39,154 nt of DNA from Clostridiales bacterium (GTDB lineage: Bacteria; Bacillota; Clostridia; Oscillospirales; CAG-272): assembly GCA_003522145.1 (NCBI GenBank), contig DPGD01000038.1, positions 1 through 39,154 on the forward strand, given 5' to 3'. The notes below the pieces were generated by a model that ran no database searches, was not told the DNA's origin, and saw only the letters and a list, made by a program, of their open reading frames with translations. Below, piece by piece: positions 1 through 8,351 of this stretch (its first letter is position 1; each line of letters opens with the position of its first letter). Made by a program: the position numbers and the translations under genes.

Positions 1-15
1 ACAATTTGGGGCAGT

Positions 16-39
16 TCAAAAACTGAAGGGCGTTTTTGA
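16..39. repeat. 8-bp inverted repeat at left edge
   Basis: TCAAAAAC (16-23) and GTTTTTGA (32-39) are perfect inverted repeats around an 8-nt loop. The site lies downstream of the phospho-sugar mutase stop codon, but no T-tract follows on the minus strand, so it is not a classical terminator. The words GGGCGTTTTT and GAGGGTTC nearby also occur in the repeat at the right edge of the window. The rest of 1-124 holds no gene that I can support. Confidence 0.4.
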
Positions 40-124
40 TTTGCCAAGAAATTTCAGAGGGTTCAAAAGTCGAGTTCGGGGAAAGGTAAACTTTGTAGTG
101 AGAGAGACGGGGCCGCAGAGAAAC

Positions 125-1837
125 TCAGATCCAAGAACGGACGGTTTCAGCACAGGCGGCAAGGCGGGCATTGGCTTCGGCGGCGTCAGTCCCACGGCAA
201 AGCAGGTAGATTTTAATTTTCGGTTCGGTACCCGAGGGGCGAACCAGCACTTTGCAACCGGCATCCGTGGTAAAGGAAAGCACATTAGAGGAAGGCAAGC
301 CGGTGGGTTCGATACGCTCACTGCGAGGATCTTCGGCAATACCGGTAAGGTAGTCGCCGATGCGCACGATGCGCATTCCGCCCAATTCCTTGGGGTGGGA
401 CTCTCGGATATTTTTCATAATATTCTGCATTTTTTCCAGAGCATCCAGACCGGCGATCTGGAAATTCTCGGTTTTTTCGGCAAAATAGCCATATTTCTCA
501 TACATAGCCGTCCGGGCGTCGATGAGCGTCATGTCTTTTTCCTTATAATAGGCGGCCATTTCGGTAATCAGCATGGAAGCAACCACGGCATCCTTGTCCC
601 GGGCATAGGTTCCTTTCAAGTAGCCATAGCTTTCCTCAAAGCCCAGGATAAAGGAGCCTTTGCCCGAATCCTCATGGCGTTTAATCACTTCTCCGATATA
701 TTTGAAGCCGGTCAGCACTTCATAGAGCTTCACGCCGAAGCACCGGCAGATTTCCTCTGCGAGATCGGTGGAAACGATGGTTTTTACGGCATAGGGGTCG
801 GGGGGCATCGTACCGTTTTCACTGTGAGCGGAGAGAATATAATCCAAAAGCAGGCAACCCATACAATTTCCGGAGATGGTTTCAAATTGACCTTTGGCAT
901 TTTTGGCCATGACGCCCACCCGGTCGCAGTCGGGATCGGTGGCGATAATCAGGTCGCTTTCCACTTCTTTTGCCAGTTCGATGCCCAGGGAAAAGCCTTC
1001 GGGATTTTCGGGGTTGGGGCTTTTCACTGTAGGGAAGGAGCCGTCAGGCAATGCCTGTTCTTGGACGATGAAGAGCTGTTCCAAGCCGGAGCAGCGCAGG
1101 ATTTCGGGAACCAAACGGTAGCCGGCGCCATGGAAAGGAGAATAAACGACCTTGAGCCTTTTGGCCATGGCAGGAACGACCGAGGAATCCACCCGCTGAG
1201 CCAAGACCTTGGAAAGGTATTGCTCATCAAAGTCTTTTCCGACCACGGTGATCCGCCCTTCCGAAACGGCAAGATCGAAGTTGTCTCTTTCTACCGAGAA
1301 AACATCTGTTTTTCGGATATAATCCGAAATAATTGTTGCCTGATCGGGGGAAATCTGGGCACCGTCCTCAAAATATACCTTATAGCCATTGTATTCTTTG
1401 GGATTGTGGGAGGCGGTGATATTGATGCCGGCAATGCAGTGAAAGGCTCTGGTTCCGTAAGAAACCATGGGGGTCGGGCGCAGTTCGTCAAAAATGTAGA
1501 CTTTAATGCCATTCGCGGTAAGAACCTCTGCGGCAACCTTGGAAAATTCTGCCGAATGGATTCTGGAGTCGCAACCGATGAGCACACCCCGGTCTGCCGC
1601 TCCCAAATCCTTGATATACTCGGCCAAGCCTTTGGTGGCTGCGCCGACGGTGTAGACATTCATGGCGTTCAGTCCCGCCATCATGACACCGCGTAAACCG
1701 GCTGTGCCGAAGTCTAAATTTTTGCTGAAGCGATATTCGAGTTGTTCTTCCTGACCCTCAAGAGACTTCAGTTCTTCGACCGTGGCCTTGTCGGCAAACT
1801 GGAGCCAACGCTCATATTCGTTCCGGTATCTGGTCAT
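125..1837 (-). CDS. pgcA: phospho-sugar mutase (phosphoglucomutase/phosphomannomutase family)
   Basis: Alpha-D-phosphohexomutase of the cytoplasm, expected to interconvert glucose-1-phosphate and glucose-6-phosphate (or the mannose equivalents) for cell-wall and polysaccharide precursors. The 570-residue length suits the PgcA-type four-domain family. The phosphoserine loop TASHNP is at about residues 141-146 (Ser143), the metal-binding loop DPDCDR at 301-306, the sugar-binding loop GFEESYG at about 399-405, and the C-terminal phosphate-binding loop RPSGTEPK near 540; all are intact. The ATG has a GGAGG ribosome binding site 8 nt upstream. It lies 48 bp behind the TSCPD gene and is probably the last gene of the htpG operon. 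Substrate preference cannot be read from the sequence, so the symbol is by family analogy. Confidence 0.93.
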   Translation of the reverse strand: MTRYRNEYERWLQFADKATVEELKSLEGQEEQLEYRFSKNLDFGTAGLRGVMMAGLNAMNVYTVGAATKGLAEYIKDLGAADRGVLIGCDSRIHSAEFSKVAAEVLTANGIKVYIFDELRPTPMVSYGTRAFHCIAGINITASHNPKEYNGYKVYFEDGAQISPDQATIISDYIRKTDVFSVERDNFDLAVSEGRITVVGKDFDEQYLSKVLAQRVDSSVVPAMAKRLKVVYSPFHGAGYRLVPEILRCSGLEQLFIVQEQALPDGSFPTVKSPNPENPEGFSLGIELAKEVESDLIIATDPDCDRVGVMAKNAKGQFETISGNCMGCLLLDYILSAHSENGTMPPDPYAVKTIVSTDLAEEICRCFGVKLYEVLTGFKYIGEVIKRHEDSGKGSFILGFEESYGYLKGTYARDKDAVVASMLITEMAAYYKEKDMTLIDARTAMYEKYGYFAEKTENFQIAGLDALEKMQNIMKNIRESHPKELGGMRIVRIGDYLTGIAEDPRSERIEPTGLPSSNVLSFTTDAGCKVLVRPSGTEPKIKIYLLCRGTDAAEANARLAACAETVRSWI

Positions 1838-1885
1838 AATTTTTCCTCCGTGTTTTTGATCGTATGTTTTCGATTTTTGGTTAGT

Positions 1886-2170
1886 TTAGTCGTTCAGTTC
1901 CTTCAAATTGTCACCAAGCTCTCCTTTTTCGATCATTTCCAAAGCTCTGGCCAACTGATCCGGACAGGAAGTAGGCTTGCTGCCGCACCGAATGCCCCTC
2001 AGGCGCTCTACAATATCCTTCAAGCGCATTCCGACCACCAGCCGGCTGATTCCCTGGGTGTTTCCCTGACAGCCGCCCAAATAAGCGGCGTCGGTCAGAA
2101 TGTCCCCTTCCACTGTCAGAAGAATGGCTTTGGAGCAGGTACCGCTGGTGGTGTACAGATATTTTGTCAT
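1886..2170 (-). CDS. TSCPD domain protein (TIGR03905-like)
   Basis: Small cytoplasmic protein of 94 residues. It carries the literal TSCPD motif near its C-terminal third and a GGCQGNTQG loop upstream, as in the small stand-alone proteins related to a C-terminal domain of some ribonucleotide reductases. Its biochemical role is not known to me. The start is ATG 2170, with AAAGGA 6 nt upstream. A longer reading from a TTG at 2185 would place that codon inside the ribosome binding site region, so I reject it. It lies 27 bp behind the unknown gene 2198-3037 and 48 bp ahead of the phospho-sugar mutase, so it is probably co-transcribed. The conserved cysteines suggest metal or redox chemistry; that is inference. 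Confidence 0.85.
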   Translation of the reverse strand: MTKYLYTTSGTCSKAILLTVEGDILTDAAYLGGCQGNTQGISRLVVGMRLKDIVERLRGIRCGSKPTSCPDQLARALEMIEKGELGDNLKELND

Positions 2171-2197
2171 GATTTTTCCTTTCAATAGGCAGATTTT

Positions 2198-3037
2198 CTA
2201 AATTTTTTGCCTGGTATAGAAGCCGTTCAAGGAAAGGGCGGGGCAGAACAGGCCCAGAGAGAAGAGCGCTTCCTTCAGTTTTTCGGTCTCTCCCTGTAAA
2301 ACAATCTGCCAGCTCTTGTGCTTTCCGGTTGATTCTTCCGATGGCTGCACATTCAGGGAAGCCGATAATCCCAGGATTTCCGAAAGCTCCAAAAGCCCGG
2401 AAAGGGACAGCATTCCCTCGGGATAAAGCCCAACCTCCAGGTGGTCGGCCTGTGCGTCTACAGTCAAATCCTTCACAAAGAGGGCGTAGCCGGCTTTTTG
2501 CCCTTCGTTTTCCAAAAGAAAGACCTTCTGTTTTTTCAGTCCGTTTTCCGAAACCAGCCGGGCAATCCCCGGCATGGGCTGACCGTTGCTGTCCGAAAAG
2601 GGCAGGAAACAGCCGGTTTTCTGCCGGTCGGCAACGGCTTCACAGCATTCCTCGAAGTCCTCGGCGTAGTAGAATTCTCCGGAAAGACCGCTTTTTTCAA
2701 GAGCTTCCTCGGAAAAGCGGCTTTTTACCAAAAGAATTTTCTCTTTTTCCGGACGAGTAAAATGAAGTTCCTCCCTGTAAAAAAGGGGTGTTCTTTTTTC
2801 TTCAAAGACCTTCGCCACGGCAAGGGCCGCAAGAAAAGGATTTCGCACGCCGCAGGAAGAAACCGCTTCTCTGAAGGCTTCGGAAAAGGCTTCCTCATCA
2901 GAATCCGCACTATACAGGGGAAAAAGCGCTCTTGCCAGTTCCTTTGCCGCATAGTTCTCATAGATTTTTGCCCTTTTTCCGGATCTTTCTGCTCTTTCAT
3001 GCAGCGCCTTCAGCGCTGTTTTTTCCCGTTCGGTCAT
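2198..3037 (-). CDS. uncharacterised protein, translationally coupled to htpG
   Basis: I do not recognise this 279-residue protein with confidence. No signal peptide or membrane segment is visible. Residues 1-100 are charged and probably helical; the last 130 or so residues alternate strand-like and helix-like segments, as in small ACT-type regulatory domains, and a GIARLVSENG stretch recalls the loop region of prephenate dehydratase. That resemblance is weak and is inference only. The start codon overlaps the htpG stop as ATGA, so the two are translationally coupled. The reading frame is open and codon use matches its neighbours, which supports a real gene. Confidence 0.75.
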   Translation of the reverse strand: MTEREKTALKALHERAERSGKRAKIYENYAAKELARALFPLYSADSDEEAFSEAFREAVSSCGVRNPFLAALAVAKVFEEKRTPLFYREELHFTRPEKEKILLVKSRFSEEALEKSGLSGEFYYAEDFEECCEAVADRQKTGCFLPFSDSNGQPMPGIARLVSENGLKKQKVFLLENEGQKAGYALFVKDLTVDAQADHLEVGLYPEGMLSLSGLLELSEILGLSASLNVQPSEESTGKHKSWQIVLQGETEKLKEALFSLGLFCPALSLNGFYTRQKI

Positions 3038-4887
3038 TGCTTATCGGGCGTTTCCGGAAGCGCCTCTTCCACAGACCGGAAGCTCTTTTGAAGGAAAGTC
3101 TTCATTTCTTCTGCCGTAAGGGGACGCTGACTGAGCAGTGTCAGATAGTACAATTGCTCGGCGGCGGACTTTTTCTTTTCCTCGTCGGTGCAGGAAAGGA
3201 GTTTTTTGGTCAGCGGACAGCCGGAATTGACGACCAGCGTTTCCTTGTCCTTCATGCCGGCTGAGTCCATGCCGTACATTTTCATCATGTCCTTCATCCG
3301 ACGGTCGTCTTCCGAAACATTCAGAACAGCCGGCACGGTTTCATCCTTCAGAGGGGCAAAACGAACGGAAAGTTCTTCGTTTCCCGAAACCTCCCGGAGA
3401 ATTTTTTCAAGGGAATCGTCCTTTTCGGCTTCTCCCTCGCCCTTGAGAGCCTCGGTCAGTTCTGCGTCCACCCGGAAGAATTTCACATTTTCAAGATTCT
3501 CGATCATCTGAATGAACTGGCTGTCCAACACCCGGTCTAAAAGGGCTACCTTTACGCCCTGGGCTTCGTAGAGTCCGATATACTGAGCCTGTGCCGTCTT
3601 GTCGGTGCAATAGCAGATCTTGCCCTCCTGCGTGTCCTTTACGCTCTCTTTATATTCCTTCAGGGTCACAAAACTGCCGTCGGTCAGTTCGTAAAGGAGC
3701 ACATCCTTTACCCGATCGTAAAATTTTTTGTCCTTCAGACAGCCGTATTCCATGAAAACCTTCAGGTCCTTCCAGATCTTTTCGTAAGAAGGACGGTCGG
3801 TGTTGAACATTCCGCAGAGCTTGTCGGCGGTTTTTTTCACAATGTGGGCCGAAATCTTGGTCACATAGCCGCTGTTCTGCAGATAGCTTCTGGACACATT
3901 CAGGGGAAGCTCGGGGCAGTCCAGCACCCCTTTCAGCATCAGGAAGTATTCGGGAATGACCTCCTTGATGTTGTCAGCCACAAAGACCTGATTGTAGTAT
4001 AATTTGACCTGTCCTTCCAGACTGTCAAATTCGTTGTTGATCTTGGGGAAATAGAGAATGCCCTTGAAGCTGAGGGGGTAGTCCACATTGATGTGAATGT
4101 GGAAGAGCGGGTCCTTATAGTCCTTGAACACCTTGCGGTAGAAGGCCTTGTACTCCTCTTCGGTGCACTCCGAAGGGTTTTTCAGCCACAGGGGATGAGG
4201 GTCATTGATGGGCTTTTCTTCCTCTCCCTCTTTCTTCTCCTTACCCACCTCCGTGAAGTAAATTTCCACAGGCATGAAGGCGCAGTATTTTTCCAGAATT
4301 TCGAGGATCCTGTTTCCGTCCAAGAATTCGGTTCCCTCTTCGCTTAAATGCAGGATTACATCGGTTCCGCCCTCCCGTTCCATTTCGGGCTTCTCATAGG
4401 AATAATTGCCGTTTTCGTCGCATATCCACAGGGTGGTTTCGCCGCCTTTATAGGAACGGGTCAGCACCTCCACCCGCTCGGAAACCATGAAGGCCGAGTA
4501 AAATCCCAAACCGAAGTGTCCGATAATGCCGTTCTGCGCCGAGTCTTTTTCATATTTTTCCATGAATTCCATGGCGCCGGAAAGGGCGATATTGCAGATA
4601 TACCGGTCAACTTCCTCGTGGGTCATGCCAACGCCGTTGTCCATCACCGAAAGGGTCTTGTTTTCCTTGTCCAGCACCACATCTACCCGGAAGTGTTCGC
4701 CCTCCTGTTCTTCTCTTTCTCCCAAAGACGCCAGACGCTTCATCTTGGTCACGGCATCGCAGGCGTTCGAGACGATCTCTCTTAAGAAAATCTCTTTGTC
4801 GGAATACAACCACTTTTTGATGACCGGGAAGATGTTTTCAGCTTCCACGGAAATGCTTCCTTCTTTTTTGAGTTCTTCGTTACTCAT
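3034..4887 (-). CDS. htpG: molecular chaperone HtpG (Hsp90)
   Basis: ATP-dependent cytoplasmic chaperone of the Hsp90 family, 617 residues, a normal length for bacterial HtpG. The N-terminal GHKL ATPase domain shows EIVSNACDA (the catalytic Glu and Mg-binding Asn helix), DNGVGM and the lid GHFGLGFYSAF. A middle domain follows with the conserved RSYLQNSG segment, then a C-terminal dimerisation domain ending near PLTAEEM. The start is ATG 4887, with AAGGAG 9 nt upstream; the longer reading from a TTG at 4914 would include that ribosome binding site. It is the first gene of a probable four-gene operon. No CIRCE element or clear promoter was recognised in the 123 bp upstream. Confidence 0.97.
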   Translation of the reverse strand: MSNEELKKEGSISVEAENIFPVIKKWLYSDKEIFLREIVSNACDAVTKMKRLASLGEREEQEGEHFRVDVVLDKENKTLSVMDNGVGMTHEEVDRYICNIALSGAMEFMEKYEKDSAQNGIIGHFGLGFYSAFMVSERVEVLTRSYKGGETTLWICDENGNYSYEKPEMEREGGTDVILHLSEEGTEFLDGNRILEILEKYCAFMPVEIYFTEVGKEKKEGEEEKPINDPHPLWLKNPSECTEEEYKAFYRKVFKDYKDPLFHIHINVDYPLSFKGILYFPKINNEFDSLEGQVKLYYNQVFVADNIKEVIPEYFLMLKGVLDCPELPLNVSRSYLQNSGYVTKISAHIVKKTADKLCGMFNTDRPSYEKIWKDLKVFMEYGCLKDKKFYDRVKDVLLYELTDGSFVTLKEYKESVKDTQEGKICYCTDKTAQAQYIGLYEAQGVKVALLDRVLDSQFIQMIENLENVKFFRVDAELTEALKGEGEAEKDDSLEKILREVSGNEELSVRFAPLKDETVPAVLNVSEDDRRMKDMMKMYGMDSAGMKDKETLVVNSGCPLTKKLLSCTDEEKKKSAAEQLYYLTLLSQRPLTAEEMKTFLQKSFRSVEEALPETPDKQ

Positions 4888-5010
4888 GTATATCATCTCC
4901 TTTTTAAATAACAAAGAATAGGAATACAGACGGTCTGACCGGCGTTTTGTCTTCCGGGCGAAAATGCGATACCGTGTGCAAAGCGTCGGATCGTAAATCG
5001 TGAACGGAAT

Positions 5011-5418
5011 CTAAAAATTTTTTTCACTGACCGTCAGGGAAATCAGTTTTTGCAGGTCATCCGGCTGGATTTCCACGCCGTAAGCGGCCTTGTTCCGGTG
5101 GATATAGCCGCATTTCCGGCACCGGAAGGTGAGAATATAGCCTTTCCGGGGGTCGGGCTCGGCACGCAGGGGCTCCATGATGCCGCCGCAGTCGGAGGCC
5201 CGGTCGCCGGGGTTCACATCCAGATGCAGGGAACACAGGCAGAAGGGACAATGATCTCTTGAGCTTTTGCCCAAAGGGAGGACCTGCCTGCCGCAGTTGG
5301 CGCAAACAAAGCCGCAGTCATTTTTCTGAAATCTTTTGGTTTCGATGATGGAGCCTCCTGTTGTTTTTGGATTGTTGCCTGTAATGGAGTCTCCGAAAAG
5401 TTCCCGTGCCTTCGGCAT
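5011..5418 (-). CDS. RNHCP domain zinc-binding protein
   Basis: Small zinc-ribbon protein of the RNHCP family. The core reads CANC, then SRDHCPFC (the family's RNHCP signature), a PGDR loop, CGG.MEP, and a second CRKC pair: two CxxC-type metal sites. Function is unknown; nucleic-acid binding is an inference from the fold. The start is unresolved. ATG 5418 (used here) and TTG 5463 lack a good ribosome binding site and add residues not expected in the family. The best site, AGGAGG at 5354-5359, sits 7 nt before an in-frame ATC at 5344-5346, where the family N-terminus (ETKRFQKND) would begin. It may therefore start at a rare AUC codon. It is transcribed alone, 123 bp upstream of htpG. Confidence 0.8.
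   Translation of the reverse strand: MPKARELFGDSITGNNPKTTGGSIIETKRFQKNDCGFVCANCGRQVLPLGKSSRDHCPFCLCSLHLDVNPGDRASDCGGIMEPLRAEPDPRKGYILTFRCRKCGYIHRNKAAYGVEIQPDDLQKLISLTVSEKNF
5354..5359 (-). promoter_or_regulatory. strong Shine-Dalgarno before an in-frame ATC
   Basis: AGGAGG on the minus strand lies inside the RNHCP reading frame. The next in-frame codons are ATC at 5347-5349 (4 nt away) and ATC at 5344-5346 (7 nt away). No ATG, GTG or TTG is in phase within reach, so this site either drives an AUC start or is internal and fortuitous. Confidence 0.5.
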
Positions 5419-5541
5419 CCGGTATTGCCGGGGCGCTGGGTTGTGAAAAGTCTGAATACACAAAGTGTTCTTTCGTTTTTATGCCTTGTTCTTCGGTAAA
5501 ACTGCCTTTGAACAGACTCTGAATAATTAGAGGTATCCTGA

Positions 5542-5547
5542 ATTATA
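5542..5547 (-). promoter_or_regulatory. candidate -10 box for the RNHCP gene
   Basis: TATAAT on the minus strand, in the 186-bp gap between divergent genes. The matching -35 (TCTTCA, 17 bp away) is poor. Transcription from here would leave a leader of about 115 nt to ATG 5418 or 190 nt to the possible ATC start. Confidence 0.4.
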
Positions 5548-5649
5548 AAATTTATCCGGCTTTTTGAAGAATGCAGGAAATATTTTTCAAAATTCCGTAC
5601 ATACTGTTTTCACAAAAGGCGTTTTTAACGCAAAGGAAGGGAGAAAAAA

Positions 5650-6039
5650 GTGAAAACCGCAAAAAAATGGCTATTGCCCTTGCTGGCTTTACTGATTGTC
5701 CTCTGGCAGGTGGCGGCGCTCAGCGCCCACGCCGCAGATACGGTCGTTGTGCCAAAGGGAAAAAAACCGGCAATCAGTGAAGACTGGGTCTCGCAACCGG
5801 AAAAGGTGGAGCCGGAGCCGCCTCCGGTGGATTATCTGACCAAAGAGCCAACCGCTCGGCAGACTTCTCCGGAAACCGAAACCGGACAGGTGCAGGGCGT
5901 TTCCGACCAGCGGCCTGATGGGTGGAGGATCTTCTGGGGGATTCTGGTGGCTCTGCTGATTGCCGCCGCCGTGGTTGTGGGCATTGTGCTGATGGTGCCC
6001 AAAGAGGAAAACAAGCAGGGTGGGGATGACCGTAAATAA
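5650..6039 (+). CDS. small secreted or membrane-anchored protein
   Basis: Unrecognised 129-residue protein. A Lys-rich N-terminus, a hydrophobic core (about residues 7-24) and SAHAAD form a typical signal peptide with an Ala-x-Ala cleavage site. A proline/glutamate-rich, probably disordered segment (about 50-90) follows, then a membrane helix (about 95-117) and a short charged tail. After cleavage this gives a type I topology, with a roughly 60-residue outside domain and a short cytoplasmic tail. The start is GTG 5650, behind an AAGGAAGGGAG purine tract. No partner gene is adjacent: the flanking genes are divergent (RNHCP) and convergent (metG). Confidence 0.7.
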   Translation: MKTAKKWLLPLLALLIVLWQVAALSAHAADTVVVPKGKKPAISEDWVSQPEKVEPEPPPVDYLTKEPTARQTSPETETGQVQGVSDQRPDGWRIFWGILVALLIAAAVVVGIVLMVPKEENKQGGDDRK

Positions 6040-6230
6040 GGTCCCCGATCCTTGTTTTCGGAAGGAATATCGGTTCAGAAATTGCAGAAGAAACAGCGTG
6101 CAGAAGGCGTTGAGGGGTGTGTTGTGCAGGGATAAAAAGCAGTGCAGACATCGGCACAGGGCGCTTGGGCACTCCATCCCCCAAATGCCTGCCCGAAAGC
6201 CTTTGGAGCGTTCGGAAAAACCGCATCCGG

Positions 6231-6265
6231 ATACCGGAACTCTTTCTTAAGGGTTCCGGTATTTT
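6231..6265 (+). terminator. rho-independent terminator after the small secreted protein
   Basis: ATACCGGAAC (6231-6240) pairs perfectly with GTTCCGGTAT (6253-6262) around a 12-nt loop and is followed by TTT on the plus strand. It lies 190 bp downstream of the 5650-6039 gene. On the minus strand it is downstream of metG, but a T-tract comes only about 10 nt later. The remaining gap (6040-6328) also holds a 6-bp inverted repeat, CACAGG/CCTGTG (6284-6313), and no supported gene. Confidence 0.6.
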
Positions 6266-6328
6266 AAAAGAGGGGCGGGAGAGCACAGGGGTTTCTTGAA
6301 AGCGGGTCCTGTGCCGACCTGCGGAATT

Positions 6329-8290
6329 TCAGCGGATCCGGCTGCCTAAGGGTGTGGTTTCGTTCAAAAACAGCACTGTTACAGGGTCCTCGCCGGATGC
6401 CAGAATCATACCGTTGCTTTCCACGCCGCAAAGGGTCGCCGGCTTCAGGTTGCAGACCAAGGCAATCTTTTTGCCCTCTAAGTCCTCCGATTTGTAGAAG
6501 AGCGCAATGCCGGAGGTCACCGTCCGCTTTTCGTAACCCAGGTCTACCGTCAGCTTTAAGAGCTTTTTGGAGTGGGGAACGGCCTCGGCGTTCACGATCT
6601 TTGCACAGCGCAATTCCACTTTTTTGAAGTCCTCAATGCCGATTTTTTCTTCTTCGTCTTTCGGGCGGGGAACAGTGGGTTCCGGTTTCTTTTCCAGAGC
6701 TTCCAATTCCGCAAGCTCCTTTTCGGCATCGATTCTCTGGAAGAGAGCCTCTCCCTGCTCCATGCCGGCGGTGGCGGGCAAAACGCCCCAGCGTTGCAGA
6801 CTTTCCCAATCGGCGGGAGGATTGCCCAGTCTTTGAAGAATTTTTTCGGCGGTTTCGGGAATGAAGGGAGACAGGAATCCGGCGGCAATGCGCAGACTTT
6901 CCTCCAGATTGTACAAAACCCGCGCCAGCCTTTTTTTGTGTTCTTCGGCTTTTGCCAGCGCCCAGGGGGCGGTTTCATCGATATATTTATTGGCTCGGTT
7001 CAGGAGCTTAAATACCTCCTGAAGCCCGTTTTGCAGGGCAAATTTATCCATTTCGGCCCGGTATGCGGCGGGAAGGGCCTTGGCAACGGATAAGAGCTCC
7101 TCGTCCTCCGGCCCTTCTTCCTGTTCTGTCGGCAGAACACCGGAAAAATATTTCTGAACCATAGCCGATGTGCGGGAAACAAGATTGCCCAAAACATTCG
7201 CCAAGTCGGAATTGATCCTTGAAATCAAAAGCTCGTTCGTGAAGTTGCCGTCCGACCCGAAGGGAAACTCTCTCAAAAGGAAGAACCGCAGAGCGTCCAC
7301 GCCGTATCTTCCGGCAAGCAGATAGGGGTCCACCACATTGCCTCTGGATTTGGACATCTTTTCACCGTTGAAATTCAGCCATCCGTGACCGTAAACCTTT
7401 TTGGGCAGGGGCATTTCCATGCTCATCAGCATGGCAGGCCAGATGATGGAATGGAAGCGTACGATCTCCTTGCCCACAATGTGTACATCCGCCGGCCAAT
7501 ACTGATCGTAGTCGTGATATTTTTCATTCAGGAAGCCCAGAGCCGTGGTGTAGTTGAAAAGGGCATCCACCCAGACATAAACCACATGACCCGGATCAAA
7601 ATCCACCGGGATGCCCCATTTGAAGCTGGTGCGGGAAACGCACAGGTCCTCCAAGCCCGGCTTGATGAAATTGTTGATCATTTCGTTCACCCGGCTGGCA
7701 GGCTCTAAGAAGGTGCCGCTTTCCAGCAGCTTCTGCACGGGCTTTGCATATTTGGAAAGGCGGAAGAAATAGGCTTCCTCCTCCGCATCCACCACTTCCC
7801 GGCCGCAATCCGGGCATTTTCCGTTGACCAACTGGCTTTCGGTCCAGAAGCTCTCGCAGGGTTTGCAGTATTTTCCGATATATTTGCCTTTGTAGATGTC
7901 GCCCTTGTCGTACATCTTGCGGAAAATTTTCTGCACAGACTCCACATGATAGTCGTCGGTGGTGCGGATGAACCGGTCGTTGGAAATGTTCATCAGCTTC
8001 CAAAGGTCCTTTACACCGTGTTCCCCTTCTACGATACGGTCCACAAACTGCTTGGGGGTGACTCCGGCGGCAGCGGCTTTGTCTTCAATCTTCTGTCCGT
8101 GCTCGTCGGTACCCGTTAAGAACAGCACATCATAGCCCTGCAGACGCTTGTAGCGGGCGATGGCATCGGTGGCAACGGTGCAATAGGTATGGCCGATATG
8201 CATGCCCGCCGAAGGATAGTAGATCGGAGTGGTGATATAGAATTTTTGTTGTTTCATAGTGAATTCCGTCTGTGGCCAAGGAAAAACCAT
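6329..8290 (-). CDS. metG: methionyl-tRNA synthetase
   Basis: Class I aminoacyl-tRNA synthetase that charges tRNA-Met in the cytoplasm. The HIGH motif (HIGHTY) is near residue 33, a zinc knuckle with two CxxC pairs (CKPC, CPDC) lies around residues 140-170, and the KMSKS loop (GEKMSKS) is near 310. An anticodon-binding helical domain follows, then a C-terminal EMAPII/OB-fold tRNA-binding domain starting around IEDFKKVELR, as in dimeric bacterial MetG. The length of 653 residues is complete. Two starts are possible: ATG 8290 has the better ribosome binding site (AAGGAAG), whereas ATG 8257 (MKQQKFYITTP) matches the usual family N-terminus. It lies 61 bp behind rluD, at the 3' end of the division/translation cluster. 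Confidence 0.97.
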   Translation of the reverse strand: MVFPWPQTEFTMKQQKFYITTPIYYPSAGMHIGHTYCTVATDAIARYKRLQGYDVLFLTGTDEHGQKIEDKAAAAGVTPKQFVDRIVEGEHGVKDLWKLMNISNDRFIRTTDDYHVESVQKIFRKMYDKGDIYKGKYIGKYCKPCESFWTESQLVNGKCPDCGREVVDAEEEAYFFRLSKYAKPVQKLLESGTFLEPASRVNEMINNFIKPGLEDLCVSRTSFKWGIPVDFDPGHVVYVWVDALFNYTTALGFLNEKYHDYDQYWPADVHIVGKEIVRFHSIIWPAMLMSMEMPLPKKVYGHGWLNFNGEKMSKSRGNVVDPYLLAGRYGVDALRFFLLREFPFGSDGNFTNELLISRINSDLANVLGNLVSRTSAMVQKYFSGVLPTEQEEGPEDEELLSVAKALPAAYRAEMDKFALQNGLQEVFKLLNRANKYIDETAPWALAKAEEHKKRLARVLYNLEESLRIAAGFLSPFIPETAEKILQRLGNPPADWESLQRWGVLPATAGMEQGEALFQRIDAEKELAELEALEKKPEPTVPRPKDEEEKIGIEDFKKVELRCAKIVNAEAVPHSKKLLKLTVDLGYEKRTVTSGIALFYKSEDLEGKKIALVCNLKPATLCGVESNGMILASGEDPVTVLFLNETTPLGSRIR

Positions 8291-8351
8291 GGCTTCCTTT
8301 CTTAAAGATCATCTCTCTGCACCGTCCGGCCAATCGGCCAAGGCGGTGTTT

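Noticed and set aside
41..1696. Long plus-strand open frame of 551 codons opposite the phospho-sugar mutase
   Set aside because: It is the antisense of an intact gene whose motifs and ribosome binding site are clear; the frame has no ribosome binding site and no recognisable protein features.
4888..5010. CIRCE heat-shock operator upstream of htpG
   Set aside because: No TTAGCACTC-type inverted repeat was seen in the 123-bp gap.
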